Shown here: in pieces, positions 11,558 to 23,130 of the stretch | Layout of the letters: each line of letters starts with the position of its first letter | How positions within the stretch are numbered: position 1 is the stretch's first letter | NCBI RefSeq assembly: GCF_002878395.1 | Contig: NC_061111.1 | Span: 21,267,908 to 21,331,907 of the forward strand | Source: Capsicum annuum | Taxonomy: Eukaryota; Streptophyta; Magnoliopsida; Solanales; Solanaceae | Length of the DNA stretch: 64,000 nt | Reading direction: 5' to 3' | Position numbers and translations under genes: made by a program | Notes under the pieces: model-generated | Told to the model about the DNA's origin: nothing | Database searches by the model: none | The model's input: only the letters and a program-made list of their open reading frames with translations

Positions 11558-12741
11558 TGTAATCCAAGTTAATTTCAGCTCACTCTTTCATGTAAGAAGG
11601 GGGTCCAAGACTTAGAATATTTTAGTAAGTGTTAAGACTTAGTCATTTCTAAATCCCTTAACTTTGATGAATTTATTTTTTACCTTTCCGACATCGAAAA
11701 GTTAGTTTTTAAGTTGATTCATGATCGGGGAAGTCAATAGTACATCTTGGGTGAGTTTCGAAATTTTTGGACAAACGTAAGGACGTGTTTGGACTTTCGA
11801 AATAGCAACCTAGGGTGATTATCTTGCGCGCCCCACCCAGTCTGGTGTTGGGGGAGCCCGCAAAGGAGCTCGCAGTGCCCTGCCCATTCTGGATCTTGTA
11901 TTTTCTATAGCTTTGTTCCATATTTTAAAGGGCAAAGAGGTCATTTCCCCCTCACCCAATGGGTCCATAACACGTGATCAAAGTCCCAAATATCATATTT
12001 GGTCATCTTTTACTTAAATCCTCTCAATTGAAAGCCATTATCTCTCAAGAACAAACCCTAGGTTCATCAAGTTCAAGTCCAAGCCTCAAGAAACCCACTA
12101 AGAACTTCACGAATTCTTCAAGAAAGGTATGTTAAATGTTCATCCATGGGCTCTTTCAACCCATGGAATCCAAGAACCCAATTTCAAATTAAAATGTATG
12201 ATTTTTACATGTTATCATGATTTTAACCATGAATTCCCATGAATTTTGATTTATACCATGTTTTACACGTATCGTTGTTGTTATTGAATCCCACATGTTT
12301 GAAAGGTGTTGTTTGCTGATTTAAGCTTTAATTTGTGATGTTAGTATTGAAATCATGCTATTACTACAAGTTTTAAAACTATTCCCATGCTTGGCTTAAG
12401 CCATGAATTGCAAGTGTATGATGAAATGCCTGCAAGAATGGGTTTTGAATAAGTGCTTACATGTCATGTCCTCAAAGTTTTACTATAATCTTATTGTTAT
12501 TTCTATCGAGTACCGGGGGTTTATATACCCAAAATTTAGTTGTTTATCTAGTTTACAATACTTTTAGAATGGTTTCAGATAAACCATCACCACTAATAGT
12601 TCGGTCAGTTATCATAAGCAGTCAAACTTACATTAGTTTAGAAATCAGTGTCTTTAAGTTGGGAGTAAAACTTAGCACCGAGTGAACATAGGTGACCGTA
12701 AGCACCGTGTGATATCCAGGGTGTACTCTCGGGGCGTTACA
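11558..12741 (+). repeat. 5' LTR of gypsy family A, internally shortened
   Basis: It starts TGTAATCC and ends GGGGCGTTACA, with a PBS just after it. The first ~200 bp align with the solo LTR at 1785 (AGACTTAG, TTAAGTT.ATTCATGATC blocks), and the end shares AGCACCG and the terminal GGGGCGTTACA. At 1184 bp it is about half the length of the other two family-A LTRs, so a large internal deletion is likely. Confidence 0.8.
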
Positions 12742-12744
12742 AAC

Positions 12745-12758
12745 TTGGTATCAGAGTC
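12745..12758 (+). other. Primer-binding site of the + strand family-A element
   Basis: TTGGTATCAGAGTC follows three bases after the LTR end. It is of the initiator-Met tRNA type. Confidence 0.85.
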
Positions 12759-12963
12759 TAAGGTTTTAAAGTGTCCTAGAGAGTCTTAAAACAGCATTGA
12801 GTAGAGTCTTGTGCATGGGTATTATGCACGCCACACTTATGGGCAAGAGCCTACAAGATGTTTATGAAAAGTTTCCCTTCTTTCAGTATTCATATCATGT
12901 GAATGAGTTGGAGATCAAGTTAAAATCTCTATCTAATTCAACTTTTCTATTAATTTACAGAAT

Positions 12964-14560
12964 ATGTCTCGCAAAAAGACTAACGGAAGAAGAATCGAAA
13001 ACCAGCCAGCACCTCTGCCCATTCAAGAAGATCCTCTGAATGAGCATGTTTCTCATGCAGAGTTCAGAGCTGTATTCACCACTCTAGCTCATTCTGTAGT
13101 ATCTTAAAATGTTTGGCTATCTACTGTTCAGGCCAACCCAATGGCCAATACTGCCGCAACAAGGATTCAGGACTTCACCCAAATGAATCCTCCCTCATTT
13201 TTAGGATCCAAGCCTAAAGAGGATCCATATGAATTTCTTGACATGGTGCAGAAATTAATAGATATTATGGGGGTGACTTTTAGTGAGAGTGTTGAGTTGG
13301 CTGCTTACCAGTTGCAAGATGTAGCACACATATGGTTTAAACAATGGAGAGGGGACAAAGGCACAAATGTAGGGCCTATAGAATAGGAGGAGTTTGCTAA
13401 TACTTTCTTAGATAGATTTTTTCCATTGGAGCTGAGGGAGGTTAAAGTGTTAGAGTTTATTAATCAGAAATAGGGCAACATGAGCATGAAGGAGTATTCC
13501 CTCAAGTTTACTCAGCTATCCAGGTATTCTCCTCATGTAGTAGCTAATAATAGGTCTAGGATGAGTAAATTTGTATTCGTAGTATCTGATAATAAGGTCA
13601 AGGAGTGTAGGACTGCAATATTTATTAAAAAGATGGACTTGTCTAGGTTGATGGTCCATGCTCAATAGATTGAAGAGGAGAAGGTTAAGGAGAGAGAGGG
13701 GGAGAACAAAAGGGCAAGAATAGATAGTTTTAATTTTTCTAAACCAAGGTTAGAGGGTGGTAACCGTTCTCAATCCCATCAAAAATCCTCAGTTCCAGCC
13801 CCATCCTCAGCTAGTGCGCCTATATCGAAGTTCAGACATAATAATCGGGATAGGGTACTAGGCTCGAAGTCTTAAGAAAGTGTAGGCAGTGTCCGTACTA
13901 ATCCTCTCTATCAGAAGTATGGAAGAAATCTTCAAAGTGTGTGCAGGGCTGGTAGCAATGTATGTTTTGGATGTGCCAAGCCAGGCCAATGGTTGAGGGA
14001 GTGTCCGACAGGTAGGTGGAAGGGTAGGAATGATCGCCCACAGGGTCAGGCTAACTCATCAGCAATGTCCGTAGGTTGCCCGACTCAATAGGGCGCCATT
14101 TTCAGTGCTACTAGTGATCAGCGTCAGAACAGGCTTTATGCACTTCAGTCCTGATAGGATCAGGAAAGTTCTTTTGTTGTATTTATTGGTACGTTGCAAG
14201 TCTTTCATTTACATGTTTATGCTTTACAAGATCCTGGAGTTTCTCTTTCTGTTGTAACCCCTTACACAGCAGTCAACATTGAGGTCAGTCCCAAAACCTT
14301 AGCAAATCCCTTTTCAGTATCAACCCCAGTAGGCGTCTCTATTATAGCCAGACAGGTATACAGAAACTGTCCGATTATAGTATCTTAAAAAGTTACTTTA
14401 GTAGACCTTGTAGAATTAGAGATGACATATTTCGATGTCATTCTTGGCATGGATTGGCTCCATTCGTGCAACGCTTTAGTTGATTATAGAAACAAAATTG
14501 TTCATTTCTAGTTTCCAAATAAACCAGTCCTTGAATGGAAGGTTAGTACTACAGCACTTA
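12964..14560 (+). pseudogene. gag and protease of gypsy family A (chromovirus-type)
   Basis: Gag starts at ATGTCTCGCAAAAAG (12964), followed by the ENQPAPLPIQEDPLNEH segment also found in the inverted copy at 17736-17936. The core runs over 13141-13680 (PPSFLGSKPKEDPYEFLD, WFKQWRGD, YSLKFTQLSRY). A zinc knuckle at about 13960-14003 reads CFGCAKPGQWLREC: the Cys residues are kept but the expected His is Gln, so zinc binding is probably lost. The protease region (about 14160-14510) has ALQDPGVS, a DPG active-site variant, and FDVILGMDWL. Stops interrupt the frame at 13108, 13384, 13471, 13666 and later. The stop at 13384 is shared with the inverted copy. Confidence 0.88.
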
Positions 14561-14619
14561 GGGGCCAACTTATTTCATACCTCAGAGCAAGATGAATGAT
14601 ATCCAAGAGGTGTGCCTAC

Positions 14620-17173
14620 CATCTTGTTCGAGTCAAAGACTTTAATTCAGAGACCCTCAACTTGAGTTGGTTTTAATAGTAAGGGAATTTCCAAATGTGT
14701 TCCCTGAGGATTTTCCCGGAGTTCCTCCCAAAAGGAAAATTGACTTTGAAATAGACCTTCTTCTGTATACTCAGCCTATCTCTATTCCGCCATACAGAAT
14801 AGCTCCAACTGAACCCAAAGAGTTGAAAGAACAATTGATGGACCTCCTAGATAAGGAATTCATCAGGCCTAGTGTTTCCCCTTGGGGCGCACCAGTCCTC
14901 TTCATGTGAAAGAATGACAGTTCTCTTAGAATATGCATAGACTATCATTAGTTGAACAAAGTCACAATCAAGATACCCACTTCTCAGAATCGATGACTTA
15001 TTAGACCAACTTTAGGGTGCCAGCTATTTCTTCAAGATAGACCTCAGATCCGTCTATTATCAAATCAGAGTCAGAGAATGTGATATTCTAAAACTAGCTT
15101 TTCAAACCCAATATGGTCACTTCGAGTTTCTAGTCATGTCCTTTGGTATAACTAATTCCCCAACAACTTTCATGGACTTAATGAATCGAGTGTTCAAGAA
15201 GTACTTAGGCATGTTCGTTATAGTTTTCATTGATGACATCTTTGTCTATTTCCATAGTGAAAAAGATCAGGCAAATAATCTCAAAATTGTATTGTAGACT
15301 CTTAGAGCCATCAGTTGTTTACTAAATTCAGTAAGTATGAGTTTTGTCTAAGATTAGTAGTTTTTCTTGGCCATATTATTTTCAAAGATAGGATTAGAGT
15401 TGACCCTCAAAAGACTGAAACAGTGAGAAACTGGCCTAGACCCATTTCACCATCAGATATCAGGAGTTTCTTGGGTTTGGCTGGCTATTACAGATGGTTT
15501 GTTGAAGAGTTTTCATCTATTGCATCCCCCATGTCCAGATTGATTCAGAAGAAAGTCAAGTTTCAATGGTCATATTTTTGTGAGAAGAGTTTTCAGGAGT
15601 TAAAGGATCGACTCACCTCAGCTCCAGTTTTGACCTTGCCAGATGGTTCATATGGGCTTGTTATTTACTATGATGCTTCCAGAGTTGGTTTGGGTTATGT
15701 TTTGATTCAAAAGAGTAAGGTCTTAGCCTATGCCTCTAGACAACTTAAGCCCCATGAAAAGAGTTATCCTACCCATGATCTTGAATTAGCAGTTGTTGTT
15801 TTTACCCTAACAATTTAGAGGTATTATTTCATGGATCACAAGAGTTTGCAGTATGTTTTTTTGCAGAGAGAGTTGAATCTTCGTCAGATAAGATAGTTAG
15901 AATTGTTCAAAGATTATGATATGAACATTCTGTGTCATCCGGGCAAGGCCAATGTAGTGGCAGTGCACTTAGTCGATTGTCCATGGGTAGTGTGGTTTAT
16001 GTTGAATGTGATAAGAAGAAGTTAGTTTAAGAGGTTTATCAGCTAGCTATATTAGGCGTTCGCTTGGTTGACTCAGCTGAGGGCAGTGTATGGGTCCAGA
16101 ACAATTCAGAATCTTCTTTGGTTGCCGAAGTAAAAGAAAAGCAAGATAGGGATCCCAGTCTAGTTAAGTTGAAGGAGTTAGTCAAAGACCAGAAAGTAGA
16201 GATTTTCTCCTAAAGGGGAGATGGTATGTTGTGTCACCAGGGTAGACTATGTGTACCATGTGTAGATGACCTGAGGTAACGAATTCTTATAAAAGCGCAT
16301 GGCGCGCGTTACTCTATTCATCCAGGGGGCACTAAGATGTACCGCGATTTGAGAGAGATCTATTGGTGGAATGGGATGAAGAAGGACGTTGTAGAATTTA
16401 TAACTAAGTGCTCTAATTATCTGTAGGTCAAGGTTGAGCACTAAAAGCCTAGTGGTACTATGCAGGAGTTCGGTATTCCCACTTAGAATTGGGAATAAGT
16501 GAATATGGATTTTGTGATAGGGTTGTCTCGTTCCCGTCACTAGCATGATTCAATTTGGGTTATTGTAGACAGAATGACGAAATCAACTCATTTCTTACTT
16601 ATACATACCTCTTATTAAATCTAGGACTATGCCAAGTTTTCTATTAGAGAGTTATTTAGGTTGGATGGAGTCCTGTTGTCCATTATTTTAGATAGGGGTA
16701 CTCGTTTACCTCTCACTTTTGGAGAGCTTTTCAAAAGGGTCTTGGTACCCAAGTTTGTCTCAGTATAGCCTTTCACCCTCAGACAGATGGTCAGGCAGAG
16801 AGGACCATTCAGACCTTAGGGGAAATATTGAGAGCTCATGTTATTGACTTTAAGGTCCGTTGGGATGATCTCTTGCCATTGATTGAGTTTGCCTATAATG
16901 CCAGTTATCATTCCAGTATTCAGATGACTCCTTTTGAGGCTCTTTATGGAAGGAGGTATAAATCTCCTATCGGATGGTTTGAGGTAGGTGAGACCATATT
17001 GATAGGGCCAGATTTAGTATTTGAGGCATTGGAGAAAGTTAAACTAATCAGAGAAAGGCCTAAGGCATCCTAAAGCTAGCAGAAGTCCTATGTAGATGTG
17101 AGGAGGAGAGACCTCATATTTGAAAATCGCAATTTTGTATATTTGAAAATATCTTCCAAGAAGGGAGTGAAGA
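14620..17173 (+). pseudogene. RT, RNase H and integrase of gypsy family A, truncated before the chromodomain
   Basis: RT begins with [21 protein letters not shown] (14697 on); the catalytic FIDDI is at about 15226-15240. RNase H is at 15315-15820 ([16 protein letters not shown], then [14 protein letters not shown], then [17 protein letters not shown]). Integrase spans about 16240-17100: its HHCC finger has a Cys-to-Tyr change (CSNYL), the DDE residues are visible (MDFVIG, ILDRGTR, AERTIQT), and the module after it (YGRRYKSPIGWFEVGE) is present. The reading stops in the VYLKIS...KGVKRF block at 17173, just before the segment that leads to the chromodomain. The chromodomain, PPT and 3' LTR are absent. 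Many stops and frameshifts. Confidence 0.88.
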
Positions 17174-17190
17174 GGTTTGAAAATATCTCC
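17140..17190. other. Head-to-head junction between two family-A copies
   Basis: On +, integrase-distal sequence ends near 17173. On -, gag sequence begins near 17187. TTTGAAAATATCTTCC (17142-17157) recurs as TTTGAAAATATCTCC (17177-17191), so about 35 bp at the breakpoint is a short duplication or filler. Confidence 0.7.
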
Positions 17191-17936
17191 TTATTCTTCT
17201 ACTCTTCAATCTGTTGAGCATGGACCATAAGCCTAGATATGTCCATCTTCTTAATTATCATTGCAGCCCTGCACTCCTTGACCATACTGTCAGATACCTC
17301 AGACACGAACTTACTCATCCTAGACCTACTATCAGCTACCACACAAAGAGCATACCTAGTTAGTTGAGTAAACTTAAGAGAATACTCCTTCACACTCATG
17401 TTGCCCTGCCTCGAGTTGACACTCATGTTGCCCTGCCTCGAGTTGACAAACTCTAACACTTTGGCTTCCCTCAGCTCCAATGGGAAGAATGTATCTAAGA
17501 AGGCTATAGCAAACTCCTCCTATTCTAAAGGTCCTGCGTCTACACCTCTATCCCCTTTCCACTGCTTAAAACATATATGTGCTACATCCTACAACTGGTA
17601 AGCAGCCAATTTAGCACTCTCACTAGAAGTCACCCCCATAATGTCTATTACCTTCTGCACCATGTGTAGGAATTCTTGTGGATCCTCTTTAGATTTGGAT
17701 CCCGAGAACAGAGGAGGATTTATTCGGGTAAAGTCTCAAATCCTAGTTGCAGAAGTATTGGCCACTAGGTTGGTCGGAATAGTGGCTGGATGAATATTCT
17801 GAGCCGCTACAGAGTGAGCTAGAGTAGTGAATGCAGCTCTAAACTTTGCAAAATGCTCGTTCAGGGGATCTTCCTGAATGGGCAGAGGTGCTGGCTGGTT
17901 CACATTTCTTCTTTTATTTGTCTTTCTAGAAGGCAT
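17187..17936 (-). pseudogene. 5' part of gag from an inverted family-A copy
   Basis: Gag starts at 17936 (MPSRKTNKRRNVNQPAPLPI) and is collinear with the + strand copy as far as MVHAQQIEE (17190), where it is cut by the junction. A stop codon TAG lies at 17520-17522 in the context GPLE-stop-EEF, exactly where the + copy has its own TAG (13384). A 27-bp in-frame tandem duplication at 17394-17447 repeats VNSRQGNMS. Some sites that are stops in the + copy remain CAG or CAA here (QQIEE; NSRQGN). The remaining gag, pol and 3' LTR are missing. Confidence 0.88.
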
Positions 17937-18140
17937 GTTCTGTAAATAAAAGGGAATATAGATTACATAGAGAGTTTAACATGAGATCATGCTCAGTTGC
18001 ACGACATGAACAGTGAAAGAAAGAAAACTTTTCGGAAAATGCCTCATAGCTTCTTGTCCATAAGTTGACGTGTTTCACACCATGTACAAGACTCTACTTG
18101 ACGTGGATTTCAGACTTCCTAGGACACTTTAAAACCTTAG
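17937..18140 (-). other. Untranslated leader of the inverted family-A copy
   Basis: This lies between the PBS and the gag ATG, collinear with 12760-12963 of the + copy (shared blocks: the AGTGTCCTA segment, GAGTAGAGTCTTG, and the TTTACAG just before the ATG). Confidence 0.75.
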
Positions 18141-18154
18141 GCTCTGATGCCAAG
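18141..18154 (-). other. Primer-binding site of the inverted family-A copy
   Basis: On the minus strand it reads CTTGGCATCAGAGC, two bases inside the LTR end. Confidence 0.85.
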
Positions 18155-18156
18155 TT

Positions 18157-20625
18157 TGTAATGCCCCAAGAGTATACCCTGTACATCACACGGTGCTTAC
18201 AGTCCCGAGGGACCACAATATAACCCATGAGTTGACACCTGTTGTGAGCACTGAATAAAATGATAACATATACAGAAGAATAACTAATAAGCCATAAGGT
18301 TTTAGCAACTGAAATTAATACTGGATCATGAATCTGGAAATAACTGTTTGAAACTAATAAAATAATAAAAAATTAACTTTCTGTTTGTACTAGTTTGAAA
18401 AGCCTCTACTGACTGATTGTGGAGCTGATGGGACAAACCCCCAACTAACTCCGTTTGAATGAAAAATACTAAACTAATGAAAAAATTGAGATAAATAGAC
18501 CATGTCCTTAAAATATGAGGACTCACCACTGCTACGACTGAAAATTTGAAATGTCTATGCTCGATCCAAGAACTGAGCATTTGAACCTATGATATGATAC
18601 ATCATAGCATAATAAATGAGCAGGCGATCAGTACTTTGAATGTACTTGTATGCTAAATGAGGTCGGTTGATATGCACAGTTTTATGTGCAGGAGTAATAA
18701 CTGACTGAATGAATAACATGAAGTACTGAATAGACTGCATATAATTTGTAAATTGTGAGAATGCATGACCAAGCATAAAATATATTCTGAATATAATTTG
18801 TAAACTGAAATACTAAAATCTAATAACTGAATACTTGATAACTGTATGCTATGGTCAATACAAGCCTGAACTGAAGTATACTGAATACTGAACTGAGACT
18901 TAGGAGCTATCATCTAACCGACATACACCAATAAGCAATTTGGGGTCCAACCTGTGACCCCAGTTGGAAGGGTGTCAGTACTGTGCCACGGGTACTAACA
19001 CTGGTTATATAGATCCACTAAAGTGTTGTCCCGAAGGACTAAGGGCGTCAAGCCTAAACTGTCGGATGACCCTTGGGAGGTAGTCAAGCCTAAACTGATG
19101 GGTGACTCCTCAAATCCTACGTTGGCTATGTAGTTCTGGAGTACAGGAACTTCTACTAACGAATTTGCCTATCTGACGGGGAAGCCACCATCCCTGCACT
19201 CGCTCGGTGCTAAATCCTACTCCCAACTGAACTGACTCGGAATACCGATGTGTTTTGAGTTTAACTAATTATGATAACTGACTGAATTGATAATGCTCAT
19301 AACATATCTAGAACTATTCTAAAGATACCGAAGCTAAGTAAACAACTAAGTTTTTGAGTATTCATAACCCTCAGGACTCGATAGTAACAATAGTAAAATA
19401 GTACTAAAACTTTGGGGATATAATATGAAAGCATTTATTAAAAATTCATTCTTGTAGGCATTTCATCAAACTTGATATGTATAGTGTAGCTAAGCATGGG
19501 AATATTTTAAAGCTTGCAGCAATAGCCTGATTTCAACATCAACATTACTAATTATGAATTAAATCATCGAATAACATCATTAATACATGTGGGGTTTAAT
19601 ACCAGCAACAATTTCATGTAAACATGGTATAGAATCAAGATTCATGAGAATTCATGGTAGAAAATCATAATAACTTGTAAAAGATCACAACTTTGAATTT
19701 AAAATTGGATACTTGGGCTCCATGGGAGAAAGGGACCCATGAATGAACATTTAACATACCTTGATTTCTGAATTTGTGAGAATTGATGGTGAATTCTTGA
19801 AATTTGATCTTGAATCTTGAAGGGCTAGGGTTTGTTCTTGAAAGAGGGCTACTTTAATTTTGAGAGGATTGTGAAATAATGAGCAAATAATACTCTATTG
19901 GGAGTTAAATCCCGTGTTTTGAGTGAATGGGGTGAAGGGAAAGAACTTAAATGCCCTGGGAAATTCAAAACTCGGAACTGAACTGGAAATCTCAATTTTG
20001 ACCTTCAGCGTGACGCGGTACAATCGCATTGCGCCACTGGAAAACTAGCAATCCCTATTTTACCCTATGACGTGACGCGGTGCTATCGCATTGCACCACT
20101 GGAATGGATAATCCCAATTTGGCACCTTGGCGTGATGCGGTGCCAATCGCGGTGCCTTACTGGAAAGTAACAAACACGAAAATTCCCCTTGGCGTGATGC
20201 GGTGCTTACCACAGTGACACACTGGAAAAAGGACGAACGTGATTTTGGCCATCACTGCGACGCGGCCTTATCGCGTTGGGCTACTATTTTTCACTAAAGG
20301 TGACATAACTTCTCACCCGAGTATTGAATTAAGGCGAAATTGGTATCGTTGTAAATCTAGTTCAATTTCCTATCATTTGGTGGGTCTTTAGCTGGAAAAT
20401 TCTCAGTAGAACAAAAGATATGCTTGTTTGAAGTTGACTAAAGCAACATTCTTCCCGAAAACTCAATCGGTAAGGAATATTTTGATCCGTCTAATAGATG
20501 AGAATTATTTGAGGCCTTAATACACATCAAACTCGCTCATAAAACTATCAAAGAACTATAAGGTACTTTGCATGAGCTAGATACATGGCTCTAACATAGG
20601 TTTGGATTTTTTTTGGGGTATTACA
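18157..20625 (-). repeat. 5' LTR of the inverted family-A copy (2469 bp)
   Basis: On the minus strand it starts TGTAATACCCC and ends GGGGCATTACA next to the PBS. Its length and internal blocks match the solo LTR at 1785-4232 (for example the paired GGGTGACT/TGCCAG segments at 3240-3420 versus 18950-19220). The part at 19990-20280 carries four variants of a GCGTGACGCGGTGC repeat spaced about 60 bp. Confidence 0.9.
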
Positions 20626-22230
20626 TATTATGATTTGAATTTTGATATATTGGTATATATAATTAAATATTTAGTTACCTATTTAAATAAAACTCATGAG
20701 TTGAAATTCGATTATTAATTTGGACCCTTTTACTTACGAGAAAAATTAATATTTGAATAGATTGGGCTCGTTCAGAGGAGATTCGAAAGGATAAAACTTC
20801 CATCTAATTCTGTTGATTTGGATTTACTCTGCGGGTCTCCTTTTAAGGCAAGTTGAGTCTTTCTTAGACTCTTTTTCAAAGTGCCTATTTGTTAGTTATG
20901 TGTAATGGGAGTAAAGAAAAATAGGATTTCAGTATAGGTGATTGTGACGAGCATCTAAGTGGGTATCGGTGTTGTTTGAGGGGATAAAACAAGTTAATTG
21001 TATGTTTAGAACTGTGTCTCCCTATTTGCAAGCTCGATGGACTGATTGTTATGGTAAATAAATTGTTGAAAAAACTATCTAATGAGAATACTCTCACTTG
21101 TATAGTTGAGTTGACTTTGAAATTGATGTTTGATTTGGCTTAAGACACGAAGTGCTTTGCTTGACTTTATTGATGATTTGGGGTCAGAGTTGCACGCCTG
21201 TACATCATGCATTGCATTTCATATGGGATTGGAGTGCACGCTTGCATAATATTATATATATTTATTGGGATCGGAGTGTGCACCTGCATAATATTATATA
21301 TATTTATTGGGATCAGAGTGTACGCCTGCATAGTATATCTTTTGGGATTAGAGTGCACGCCTGAACAATATATCTATTGAGATCGGAGTGCACACCTGCA
21401 CAATATATTTATTGGGGGAAGAGTGCACGCCTGCAAAATATATATATTGGGATCGGAGTGTATGCCTGCACAGTACATGGACCTTGTGAGTCCTCCATGG
21501 GTCTTGACCTTGAAGTCATTGCTCGGTAGGTATGTACACAACATATGTATTGCATTGATTCATTTGGTTCAGATTGGTTAAAGTGTATTTGTTGACCTTG
21601 TACTTATTGTATATGTGTTATTTGTTTCACTGGATTGAGAATTTCTTGGATTGTGTTATGATATCCTTATGACTGTTAAACTTGATTAAGGTGGTTTTCC
21701 TGAGTGCAAATTGTATGTTTGTTTTTAGATAATTGGTGTGGTGTCACTCGTCACCACTTTGAATTAGGGTCAGTCGGCGATGTTTACTGAGTACACGTAG
21801 TTCCGTACTCACTTTTGCCTTTTTTTTTGAACCTTACATGAAGGTACAGATCTGACGACTTCCAGATATTGATTCTTGTGGCCTTCTTTGCTAGCATCAT
21901 TGGAGATTCGAGGTAGCTGCTACTGGCTTTAGAGACTACTGAAATCTCCTTCAGCCTTATCCTTATGCATTTTTCGCATTTTGAAAGACTCAAACTTTCT
22001 TTTGGTTCTGTATTTAGTAGCTTGTATTAGTGACTTCCAGATCTGGGATTATTTATAATTTGATTTTACTAGAATATTAATCTACTTATGAGATTATTCG
22101 GGATTGGTTATGTTCTTATTTTCTTCCGTTTCTATGAGTTTGAGATGTTGTTCTTGAAATTGGGTATTTGACTTACCTATCACGGAGGATGGAATAGGTG
22201 TCATCACAGTCCCAAATTTGAGTCGTGACA
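20626..22230 (+). repeat. LTR-like remnant of a further gypsy family
   Basis: It ends CCCAAATTTGAGTCGTGACA (22211-22230), a common terminus of gypsy LTRs that begin TGTCACGACC or TGTAACGACC. Its start is not recognisable and may be cut by the family-A LTR insertion. It contains a minisatellite (21187-21480). No coding sequence is credible. Confidence 0.5.
21187..21480 (+). repeat. Minisatellite, about 8 units of 34-45 bp
   Basis: The core GAGTGCACGCCTGCA recurs eight times, separated by ATATATTTATTGGGATCG-like spacers. The unit length shortens from ~43 to ~35 bp along the array. Variation is mostly TGCACGCC/TGTACGCC/TGCACACC, i.e. transitions. Confidence 0.85.
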
Positions 22231-23127
22231 CATACCTTATTGGTATTAAGAGTCGTCCATTGAAAAGGCTTTGACATTATTTTTTTGGAAAATCTAAGAG
22301 GACAGTTCATCGAGTCTATCATGATAGACATCGCTTGCATTGTATACTTATTCTGTTCATATTACTTAACTTTTAAGAAAATTTTAATTAGATGTGTATT
22401 TTACTAAATTAATTATATTAATAATATTTTAAATATTAAATTTGATTATTGTTACTTTATATAATTATTTAATACTAAGAAAAGTATTAGGAAAAATAGT
22501 AAAGCTTTTTAAAGTTACAAAAATGAACAAATTGAAACATTTAACTTTAGTTCAGAAGTCAAGTAAACCGGGAAGAAGGGAGTGTATTGGGGTTGGTCCC
22601 TAATACAATGAGAAAAATGATTAAAATGGTTCCTAATGTATTGGGGTTGGTTTACTTTGACCCTTGATATCGTGAGAGACACCATATCTCGAGAGAGAGG
22701 GGGGTTGGAAAAGATTCGGATATTGAGAGGCAGGTAATGAGGTTATATTGCTCTAAAACATGTACTCATACCTTCTTGGCATTAAGAGTCGCCCATGCAG
22801 AAAAAGCTTTGACATTATTTTTTGGAAAATCTAGGATGATAGCTCATCGAGCCTATGGTGGACGTCGACTGCATTGGATACTTTTTCTCTTTCATATTAC
22901 TTGACCTTTAAAAGAAAGTTTTAGTTAGAGTTGTATTTTATTAAATTAATTGTGTTACTGATATTTTAAAATATTAAATTTAATTATTATTACTTTATAT
23001 ACTCCAATAATTTAATACTAAGAATAGCATGAGAAAGTAATAAAACTTTTTAAATTTACGAAAATAAACAAATAAAATTAAAACATCCTTAGTTTAGAAA
23101 CCAAGTGAAATAGAAGGGAAGGAGTGT
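22231..23127 (+). repeat. Directly repeated ~350-bp segment with ~190-bp spacer
   Basis: Copy 1 (22231-22582) and copy 2 (about 22770-23127) share their whole order: the CATACCTT..TGG.ATTAAGAGTCG start, CTTTGACATTATTTTTT, CATATTACTTGACCTTT, TTTAATACTAAGAA and a final GAAGGGA.GGAGTGTA. The end resembles the GGAGGGAGTA-type end of plant MITEs. The spacer itself repeats CCTAATGTATTGGGGTTGGT-like sequence (about 22587 and 22631). Confidence 0.75.
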
Positions 23128-23130
23128 ACC

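Noticed and set aside
16247..16546. 99-aa minus-strand frame
   Set aside because: Antisense to the integrase of the family-A gypsy element.
21152..21364. Frames on both strands with repeated IYWDxS or IPINIYN motifs
   Set aside because: Produced by the minisatellite at 21187-21480; no family resemblance.
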